Shown in pieces: positions 1 through 4,783 of a stretch of 7,138 nucleotides of DNA. The DNA is taken from NCBI GenBank assembly GCA_035542775.1, contig DATKKX010000353.1:1-7138 (forward strand). Reading direction: 5' to 3'. Within the stretch, counting starts at the first letter, position 1. Each line of letters opens with the position of its first letter. The position numbers were made by a program, and so were the translations under genes. This DNA is from DATKKX01 sp035542775 (GTDB taxonomy: Bacteria; Planctomycetota; Phycisphaerae; UBA1845; UTPLA1). The notes beneath the pieces are model-generated. The model had not been told where the DNA came from. It made no database searches and worked only from the letters and a program-made list of their open reading frames with translations.

Positions 1-513
1 CGCGGCGGCTCGGCGGTAAGCACTGCCCTGGCGGTCGCGGACCACGGCCTGGCGGTGAGCAACTCCAGCGCCAATGCCAATGGGATCCATGGCGGATTGG
101 CGCACGCCGATAGCAGCAGTGTTGCCGCGACTGTCGGCGGAACGGCCCTGAGCAACAGCCTGGCCGACGCGGGAGCCGGCCGTGGCGGCATCGCCATCAG
201 CCGATCGTCCTCGCTGGCCTTGAGCCGATACGGCATCGCCACCAGTGACAGCGTGGCGCGATCCCGGAGCATATGGGGCGGCCGCGCCGAGGCCGCCAGC
301 GACTCGACCTCCGACACCATCGGCGGCGTGTCCTCCAGCCGTGTTCACGTGGATGCCCGGGCGCGATGGTACGGCTCGGCCTCCTCCAACGGCCTGGGCG
401 TCAGCATGAGTGGACCGGCTCGAGCAAGTTGCTCGAACGTCCGCGCATCCAGCAGCTCCACTTGGTATGGCTACAGCCGTACCGATGCGGCGAGTGTTGA
501 GGCCCGACCCTGA
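1..513 (+). CDS. Ala/Ser/Gly-rich repeat protein, C-terminal part (start outside window)
   Basis: The reading frame is open from base 1 to a TGA at 511-513, giving 170 residues, so the gene begins upstream. A GTG at 55 is possible but lies inside the repeat and has no ribosome binding site. The protein is dominated by Ser, Ala, Gly and Arg, with small residues alternating with others as in beta strands. Glycines recur at residues 16, 32, 47, 63, 78, 94, 109, 125 and 157, a step of 15 or 16; later ones are preceded by aromatics (RYG, IWGG, RWYG, TWYG). This suggests a beta-solenoid or YadA-head-like fold on the cell surface or secreted. I do not recognise a family. No membrane anchor or sorting signal is visible at the C-terminus, which ends SVEARP. 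A related gene follows 117 bases downstream. Coding status is supported by the protein-level period, which would be unlikely in a shadow frame; function is unknown. Confidence 0.65.
   Translation, partial: RGGSAVSTALAVADHGLAVSNSSANANGIHGGLAHADSSSVAATVGGTALSNSLADAGAGRGGIAISRSSSLALSRYGIATSDSVARSRSIWGGRAEAASDSTSDTIGGVSSSRVHVDARARWYGSASSNGLGVSMSGPARASCSNVRASSSSTWYGYSRTDAASVEARP
46..471 (+). repeat. Nine or so degenerate 15/16-residue coding repeats (about 47 bp each)
   Basis: Units begin at Gly residues 16, 32, 47, 63, 78, 94, 109 and 125, then an expected but missing Gly at 141, then 157. The step alternates 16, 15, 16, 15, giving a 31-residue double unit. A typical unit reads GIAISRSSSLALSRY. 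The N-terminal units end in Gly-Gly, the later ones in Trp/Tyr-Gly. The repeat is clear in protein but poorly conserved in DNA, which implies old duplication with selection on structure rather than recent slippage. Confidence 0.6.
420..436. repeat. 17-bp palindrome inside the repeat-protein gene
   Basis: TCGAGCAA, one G, then TTGCTCGA: perfect 8-bp arms around a single central base. It encodes the stretch ARASCS, where the regular repeat loses its expected glycine and where the only cysteine of the visible protein lies. It could be a DNA-binding site, a hairpin in the mRNA, or chance. Confidence 0.5.
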
Positions 514-528
514 CGGGCTTGCGTCCTC

Positions 529-608
529 GCTCTGAGAGAGCAGGCCGGAGTCACAAAAGGCGAGCAGGTTATGCGACCGGCTCGCCGGCGGAAAGCGGAA
601 CCTTGTGA
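529..608 (+). promoter_or_regulatory. Structured 5' leader candidate upstream of the secreted protein gene
   Basis: The spacer 514-630 holds several inverted repeats. GCTCT/AGAGC (529-533 with 537-541) makes a small hairpin. An outer stem TCACAA/TTGTGA (551-556 with 603-608) encloses an inner stem GGCGAG/CTCGCC (559-564 with 581-586) with a 16-base loop; a purine-rich strand containing GGAAAG lies between the inner and outer stems on the 3' side. The fold ends 8 bases before the ribosome binding site, where leader regulators act. I compared it by eye with c-di-GMP-I, TPP and fluoride riboswitch cores and found no match. A weak hairpin (502-506 with 514-518) over the preceding stop codon has only two following T residues, so it is not a convincing terminator. 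Confidence 0.3.
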
Positions 609-616
609 TCGCCAAC

Positions 617-621
617 AGGAG
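617..621 (+). promoter_or_regulatory. Shine-Dalgarno site deciding the start at 631
   Basis: AGGAG, 9 bases before ATG 631. It favours that ATG over the in-frame ATG at 571, which lies inside the leader stem and has no such site, and over the ATG at 643. Confidence 0.6.
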
Positions 622-630
622 AAGACAGCC

Positions 631-1242
631 ATGAAACGGTCAATGAAATCCAGCTTCAGCTTTCGAACCATCAGCGTCCTTCCACTGCGGTCCTCGGAAC
701 ACAATACTCTTGGACGGAAAACTCGTCGTCCGTGGAGCCTGATCGCGGTCGCCGCTGCAACGGTGTTGTGCGCCGTCTCCATGGCCCGGGCCGGCGAATC
801 CTCGACCAGCGCTTCGGCGGGCTCGACCGGTCGCGGGCCTGGCACCGCGGCGGCGACCGCCCAATACACGGGTGGAGGCCGCGGTTTCACCCAGACCCAG
901 ACGCGAAGCGGGCTGGTCAGTCTGGCTCGCGGCATCGCCTATGGCGTTGACGCGAATGGCATCACCCTCTCCGTTAGCAACGCCATCGCCGGACGGTTCG
1001 GAGCCGCCATCGCCAGCACGCTCAACATCTCGATCGGTCTTGATGGGAGCGTGTCCACGAGCAGCGGCGTCAGCGTGGCCAACGGCAGTCCGGTCCGCGT
1101 CGCCGGTGCCGGCGGGTCTGCTCGAACTGGCAGCGGACCGGCCGTCTCGACCGCCAGCGCGGGCGGCCACACTGCGCCCACTGGTACGGTCCGGGCCAAC
1201 ACGTACTCGCATTCGACCCCCGGCCGGATCATGTCCAGATAA
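631..1242 (+). CDS. Secreted Gly/Ser/Ala-rich protein with signal peptide
   Basis: A protein of 203 residues that I cannot assign to a family. An N-terminal region of about 35 residues ending in basic RKTRR precedes a hydrophobic stretch (about residues 35-51) and an Ala-Arg-Ala signal peptidase site near residue 54, so it is probably exported by Sec. The long n-region is unusual. The RR pair lacks the rest of a Tat motif, and the Cys at 47 is not in a lipobox. The mature part has no charged core; it is rich in Gly, Ser, Thr and Ala. Residues 94-160 show alternating small and beta-branched residues with glycines at 94, 110, 124, 139 and 152, a spacing of 13 to 16 that resembles the regular repeat of the gene just upstream. 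The two are likely distant paralogues or parts of one surface-protein family. The start was chosen by the AGGAG site. An intrinsic terminator follows about 40 bases after the stop. Confidence 0.65.
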   Translation: MKRSMKSSFSFRTISVLPLRSSEHNTLGRKTRRPWSLIAVAAATVLCAVSMARAGESSTSASAGSTGRGPGTAAATAQYTGGGRGFTQTQTRSGLVSLARGIAYGVDANGITLSVSNAIAGRFGAAIASTLNISIGLDGSVSTSSGVSVANGSPVRVAGAGGSARTGSGPAVSTASAGGHTAPTGTVRANTYSHSTPGRIMSR

Positions 1243-1251
1243 TCTGATCGC

Positions 1252-1328
1252 GCCCCAAGCATGCAGGCTACAGGCCTGCGACGGGTCGCTCGCCGTTTCG
1301 TCCGGCGGGCGACTCGCTCTTTTGGGGC
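1252..1328. repeat. Three-stem inverted-repeat element in the convergent gap
   Basis: Perfect arms GCCCCAA (1252-1258) and TTGGGGC (1322-1328) enclose two hairpins: GCAGGC/GCCTGC (1263-1268 with 1274-1279, loop TACAG) and a 14-bp stem (1282-1295 with 1303-1316). Together they would fold as a three-way junction filling most of the 123-base gap between the converging genes. The layout resembles an intergenic palindromic repeat of REP or MITE type, but only one copy is in the window. Confidence 0.5.
1282..1323 (+). terminator. Rho-independent terminator for the secreted protein gene
   Basis: A stem of 14 pairs (1282-1295 with 1303-1316, two of them G-U, mostly G-C) with a 7-base loop is followed by C and then TCTTTT at 1318-1323. 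It lies 40 bases after the stop at 1242. On the opposite strand the same stem lacks a U tract, so it should act mainly on + strand transcripts, although the hairpin could still slow polymerase leaving the permease gene. Confidence 0.65.
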
Positions 1329-1365
1329 CAGCAGCCGACTTACCGGCTTGCCATCGAAGCTTGGA

Positions 1366-3801
1366 TCAGGAATGGCGATCCAGACTCAAATCACCTGCTC
1401 GGCGCGGACGGCTTCCGGCAAATGCCACCATCGCCAACCCCACCAGGAAAACGAGCAGATACACCGCCGTCGTCACGTTAAATTGGACCGAGGCCAGTTG
1501 CGAATCATCCGTCGGCAAGCCGAACATCTGTCGCAGAACCCGGCCGTCCTGAGGTCTCGACACCCACAGCCCCAGACCATTGTTGGCAATATGCACGAGC
1601 ATCGCCGGGTAGATCGAGCCGGAGCGCAAGCATATGAAAGCCAGCAGAATGCCCATTAGCGTGACGATGGGGATCTTCTCCAGGTTGATGTGGTACAGCC
1701 CGAATATCACGCCCACGAGCACAATCGAGGCCGCCCTGGGAAGCTTGCTTCGCAGACCGGCGAGCAGAAAGCCCCGGAATGCGAGTTCCTCACAGATGCC
1801 CGGCAGCAGCGCGAAGACCAGCAGCACGGCGGGCAGAGAACCGCCGCGGAGCAGTTCCATCTGGCGGGCGAACAGTCTCTCCGCCCCGGGGGATGGAGGA
1901 AGGTAGGCGTTCTGCACCTGCTCAAGCAAGAGCGAGACCGGGACGATGGAGACCGCGATCAACAGCGCGCCGGCGACCTGCTGCCAGTCGGGGGCGCCCA
2001 GCGAGAACGTGCTGCGCATGTCGAGCTTGCGATACCACGCCAGCAGCACCACTGGCGCGGCAAAGATCAGTACCTGGGCCCCGGCCATCACCGCTTTGAA
2101 CCGCTCACCGCTCGAATCTGCGCCGACCAGGTAGGACTGCCAGTAGAAATTGACCGGGAAGATCAGGGCCAGCATCACCAGAGCCATGGCCGCGGAGGGA
2201 TACTGCTGCGGCTTGAAGAACCGCCGGCGGAGCAGCGTCTTGTAGCTGCCGACGTCGCCGAACAACACCGCTTCATGGCCGTAGACCTTCGCCGCGACGG
2301 CGACGGCGGCTGCCGCGTAAAGACACGTCGACAGCAGCACGATGCTCATCGCCGCCAGGTCGTACCGGCCGAGGAAGAATTCGCGCATCAGGATGACCAC
2401 ATTGGCGACCGGAGCCACCAGCATGAGGCCCTGAAGGTTGATGGTCGGCATGTAGGAAACGACCATCGCTGGAATGATTGCCACCACCATGACCGGCATC
2501 ATGTAATTCTGGGCTTCCTTGAAGCTGCGGGCGAAGCTGCACACCGCCAGCATGATGCCGCTGAAAAGTACAGCGAACGGGATCATCGCCACCAGGGCCA
2601 CGGGCGCCGCCGTCTTCAGAAAGCCGATCCGCTGCTTGGCTTCCTGCTCGAGGCGGCGGCGTTGTTCGAGATAGTCTCGTTGCGAGTAGCCGGACGGCAT
2701 CGAAGAAGCCGCCGCGGTCGCCGAGCTCGCCTGCATCGCCTCTCTTTCACCAGCCCTCGCCGGTTCCAAGGCCGACCGAGCTGCGCTCCGTTCGGTCGCC
2801 TCCCGAGTGGCGGCAGTGTTTTCGATCAGACTTTCCACCGCCGCGGCCTCCGCTTTGCGAGCCGCTTGCGACGGCCAAGCCACCAGCTCGTCCATCCGGC
2901 TGAAGTGTACCATGGCGGTCATCGAGCCCAGATTCAGCACCGTACTGATCATCGCGATGGTGACGATGACGCCAAACTTGCCGGCGACGATCTGCCCGAC
3001 CGGCACTGGTGATGCTGCCAGCGTCTCCAGCGTCCCTCGTTCGCGCTCGCCGGCGGTCAGGTCAATGGCCGGATACATCGCCCCCGTCACCGTCATGGTG
3101 ACGAGGAGGAATGGTATCACCATCGCCAGGATCTTGGCGAATTGCTGGTCCGGACCGGCCGTGGAGATGCTGTTGGACACCAGCGGCGTCAGCAGCCGGT
3201 CTCCTTGTGGCAGATGTGAAAGCCGAGACCGGACGATCCGCTCGGACTCATTGCTCAGGATGCGGGCGAGCTGGCCGTAAACGAACTCCGACCGCGGATC
3301 GGTGTCGCAGTAGATGAGCTGGACGACACGATTGGTCGTGTCTGCGGGGCGTTCGGGGTCGGGCGGTGGCTCAATGAGAACGCCGAGATGACACTTCTGC
3401 TGCGAAACCAAGTCCCAGAGCGACTGGCCGGCGTTGGTGACAACGATGTTCACCTGGCTGGCCCGCAAGTGAGCCTGCAGGCTGGAATCCTGCTCGGTCT
3501 TTTCCTGCCCGGCGGCTTCGGCCGCCTGTTTGTACTGCTCTTCCTGCGCCTGCCGCTCGGCATCCTCTCGCCGCAGCACGCCTTCGAGCCAGGCCCGATG
3601 CCGCTCGGACGGCACGCAGACCGAGTACTGCTCCGACTGGCGACGCCCTGTCTCCATCCGCAGGGCCTCGACCAGCACCACCATGAGAGCCGGATAAAGA
3701 ACAATCGGCACGAGGATCATGGCGATCAGCGTGCGCTTGTCGCGCAGGGTATCTATCAGCTCCTTGCGATAGACCACCCAGATCCGGCGATAGCGATGCA
3801 T
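1366..3801 (-). CDS. ABC-2 transporter permease fused to CPBP intramembrane protease domain
   Basis: A membrane protein of 811 residues in two parts. The N-terminal NatB/ABC-2 part has a first membrane segment (about 25-46), a large extracytoplasmic domain (about 47-220), a segment at 224-245, the ABC-2 hallmark GERERGTLETLAASPVP (from about 251), another segment (276-298), a polar Ala/Glu/Arg-rich insert (301-392) and four more segments to about 508. The C-terminal part, from about 535, has some seven segments and all three CPBP (Abi) motifs: EELAFR with Glu671, Glu672 and Arg676, FGLYH (700-704), and HIANN (737-741). CPBP proteins include CAAX prenyl-protease relatives and bacteriocin-immunity proteins. 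The substrate is unknown; Na+ or drug export is only suggested by NatB similarity. The gene lies 32 bases after the ATPase gene and surely pairs with it. A TTG at 3819 extends the frame by six residues, but ATG 3801 is preferred; GAGAG lies about 10 bases before it. Confidence 0.9.
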   Translation of the reverse strand: MHRYRRIWVVYRKELIDTLRDKRTLIAMILVPIVLYPALMVVLVEALRMETGRRQSEQYSVCVPSERHRAWLEGVLRREDAERQAQEEQYKQAAEAAGQEKTEQDSSLQAHLRASQVNIVVTNAGQSLWDLVSQQKCHLGVLIEPPPDPERPADTTNRVVQLIYCDTDPRSEFVYGQLARILSNESERIVRSRLSHLPQGDRLLTPLVSNSISTAGPDQQFAKILAMVIPFLLVTMTVTGAMYPAIDLTAGERERGTLETLAASPVPVGQIVAGKFGVIVTIAMISTVLNLGSMTAMVHFSRMDELVAWPSQAARKAEAAAVESLIENTAATREATERSAARSALEPARAGEREAMQASSATAAASSMPSGYSQRDYLEQRRRLEQEAKQRIGFLKTAAPVALVAMIPFAVLFSGIMLAVCSFARSFKEAQNYMMPVMVVAIIPAMVVSYMPTINLQGLMLVAPVANVVILMREFFLGRYDLAAMSIVLLSTCLYAAAAVAVAAKVYGHEAVLFGDVGSYKTLLRRRFFKPQQYPSAAMALVMLALIFPVNFYWQSYLVGADSSGERFKAVMAGAQVLIFAAPVVLLAWYRKLDMRSTFSLGAPDWQQVAGALLIAVSIVPVSLLLEQVQNAYLPPSPGAERLFARQMELLRGGSLPAVLLVFALLPGICEELAFRGFLLAGLRSKLPRAASIVLVGVIFGLYHINLEKIPIVTLMGILLAFICLRSGSIYPAMLVHIANNGLGLWVSRPQDGRVLRQMFGLPTDDSQLASVQFNVTTAVYLLVFLVGLAMVAFAGSRPRRAGDLSLDRHS

Positions 3802-3812
3802 CAGGAAAGCTC

Positions 3813-3883
3813 TCAGCAATCAGCATTCAGCAATCAGCTACCCGCATCCAGCGCTTGGCTGAAACCTGAACGCTGACTGCTGA
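3813..3883. repeat. Heptad repeat forming an imperfect hairpin between the ABC genes
   Basis: Four 7-base units follow one another at 3814-3841: CAGCAAT, CAGCATT, CAGCAAT, CAGCTAC. The opposite orientation follows at 3866-3885 (CTGAAC, GCTGACT, GCTGACC). Bases 3813-3830 pair with 3866-3883 at 16 of 18 positions, leaving a 35-base loop. The element covers the ATPase stop codon and the whole gap to the permease start. Confidence 0.65.
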
Positions 3884-4637
3884 CCGCATCTCTTAGCACA
3901 TGTTGCTCCTGTCCGCACAGCTTCAGGAAGATCTCGCTGAGTCGGCGGACGCCGGTCTTCTCCCGCATCGCCTCCAGATCGCCCTCGCCGATGAGCCTGC
4001 CCTCGTGAAGCAAACCGAAGCGACCGCACACCGTCTCGGCATCGTCCAGGTAATGCGTGGAGAGAATAATCGCCTTTCCTCTGGCACCTTCCGCGCGGAT
4101 GAAATCGAGCACGATCCGGTTGGTCAGGACATCCAGCCCCAGCGTGGGCTCGTCCATGATCAGGATCGGCGGATCACCCATCAGCGCCCGAGCGATATTG
4201 GTCCGCTGCCGCTGCCCGGTGGACAGTCCTCCGCAGCGAAGATCGGCGAACTCTCGCATGTCCAGCCAATCGACGAGTACCTCCATGCGCCGGTCGATCG
4301 CCGCTCGGTCCATGCCGACCAGCTCACCGAAATAGCGCAGCATTTCGCGCGGGCTGAGCCGGTGGTACAAACCGGTGCCGGCGGTGAGGTAGCCCAGAAA
4401 TCGCTTGGCCGCCTCGCGTTGCGCTCGGATGTCCTGGCCGTTGAGCCGGGCGGTTCCTGAAGTGGGCGCCAGGAGCCCGCCGATCATCCGCAGGGTCGTG
4501 GTCTTGCCCGCTCCGTTGGGCCCCAGCAGGCCGAAGATTTCCCCCGGCTCGACGCGGAAGGACAGCCCATCGACCGCTCGCTTCTCTCCGCCGTCGGTGG
4601 TAGGAAAAACCTTGGTAAGCTCGCTGACTTCGATCAT
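3834..4637 (-). CDS. NatA-like ABC transporter ATP-binding protein
   Basis: A 267-residue ATPase subunit that would bind the cytoplasmic side of the downstream fused permease and drive export. Visible motifs are Walker A GPNGAGKT (39-46), signature LSTGQRQR (138-145), Walker B ILIMDEP (158-164) with catalytic Glu163, D-loop GLD (167-169) and switch His195 in STHYLDD. The Q-loop region reads GYLTAGTGLYHRLSP with no canonical Gln; this form is typical of NatA Na+-exporter ATPases and supports that subfamily. The start is ATG 4637, giving the family-typical MIEVSELTKVF; a TTG at 4691 would add 18 unlike residues. No Shine-Dalgarno site is seen. The family normally ends soon after a motif like LSEIFLKL (233-240); here about 27 residues follow, and the last 16 are read from the heptad repeat. 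It is the first gene of a two-gene operon and divergent from priA. Family certain, substrate not. Confidence 0.93.
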   Translation of the reverse strand: MIEVSELTKVFPTTDGGEKRAVDGLSFRVEPGEIFGLLGPNGAGKTTTLRMIGGLLAPTSGTARLNGQDIRAQREAAKRFLGYLTAGTGLYHRLSPREMLRYFGELVGMDRAAIDRRMEVLVDWLDMREFADLRCGGLSTGQRQRTNIARALMGDPPILIMDEPTLGLDVLTNRIVLDFIRAEGARGKAIILSTHYLDDAETVCGRFGLLHEGRLIGEGDLEAMREKTGVRRLSEIFLKLCGQEQHVLRDAVSSQRSGFSQALDAGS

Positions 4638-4643
4638 TCGCGA

Positions 4644-4654
4644 CGTACTGTACG
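4644..4654. promoter_or_regulatory. Small palindrome next to the ATPase start
   Basis: CGTAC, T, GTACG: a perfect inverted repeat with 5-bp arms, 6 bases before the ATPase ATG on its upstream side. Its place suits an operator or a hairpin over the translation start, but short palindromes occur by chance. Confidence 0.25.
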
Positions 4655-4658
4655 CGTT

Positions 4659-4692
4659 TGATGGAGGGACGCAACTGATGGAGGGCGTCAAC
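4659..4692. repeat. Tandem 17-bp direct repeat in the divergent promoter region
   Basis: TGATGGAGGGACGCAAC (4659-4675) is followed at once by TGATGGAGGGCGTCAAC (4676-4692), 14 of 17 bases identical. An 8-bp palindrome GGTCGACC follows at 4693-4700. Two adjacent sites between divergent genes are a common arrangement for a regulator, though a simple duplication is equally possible. Confidence 0.5.
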
Positions 4693-4733
4693 GGTCGACC
4701 ATCCTTGTCAGCTTGCCTGAGGAGGAGCCGAGG

Positions 4734-4768
4734 ACTGAACGTTGAATGCTGGGTGCTGACGGCCGAAC
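4734..4768. repeat. Degenerate heptad repeat upstream of priA
   Basis: Five 7-base units: ACTGAAC, GTTGAAT, GCTGGGT, GCTGACG, GCCGAAC. The consensus, near GCTGAAT, is the same as that of the element at 3813-3883, so a related repeat sits near each end of the ATPase gene. It occupies the place where a -35 box for priA would lie. Confidence 0.5.
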
Positions 4769-4770
4769 GC

Positions 4771-4776
4771 TATAAT
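4771..4776 (+). promoter_or_regulatory. Perfect -10 box (TATAAT) for priA
   Basis: TATAAT matches the sigma-70 -10 consensus at all six bases. No convincing -35 lies 16-18 bases upstream (GCTGGG at 17); TTGAAT at 4742 is 23 bases away, too far. A transcript from here would start near 4783-4784, at the second ATG of the priA frame. Confidence 0.4.
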
Positions 4777-4783
4777 GCCGTCC

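Noticed and set aside
529..608. c-di-GMP-I, TPP or fluoride riboswitch
   Set aside because: The CTGAGA string and GC-rich stems prompted the check, but the conserved core elements of these classes are absent.
471..1212. Two - strand frames (154 and 190 codons) opposite the secreted protein gene
   Set aside because: The + strand has a ribosome binding site, signal peptide and terminator in order; the - strand frames have Arg/Pro/Ala-rich shadow composition.
1261..1659. + strand frame of 132 codons starting MQATGLRRVARR
   Set aside because: Its start is read from the palindromic element at 1252-1328 and it continues antisense into the permease gene; no sign of a real product.
1690..3012. Long + strand open frame (440 codons) rich in His, Gln, Arg and Asp
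   Set aside because: It lies wholly antisense to the permease gene, whose domains and motifs are clear; its composition is that of a reverse-strand shadow in GC-rich DNA.
631..3801. Idea that the exporter/protease handles the neighbouring Gly/Ser-rich protein, as in a bacteriocin system
   Set aside because: The genes converge, are separated by a terminator, and the protein has its own Sec-type signal with no double-glycine leader or modification enzymes nearby.
3813..3883. CRISPR-like or phage attachment repeat
   Set aside because: The units are contiguous 7-mers without spacers, and no integrase or cas gene is present.
4686..4691. TTGACG on the - strand as a -35 box for the ABC operon
   Set aside because: No acceptable -10 lies 16-18 bases downstream (CCCTCC at 17); TACAGT is too far away.
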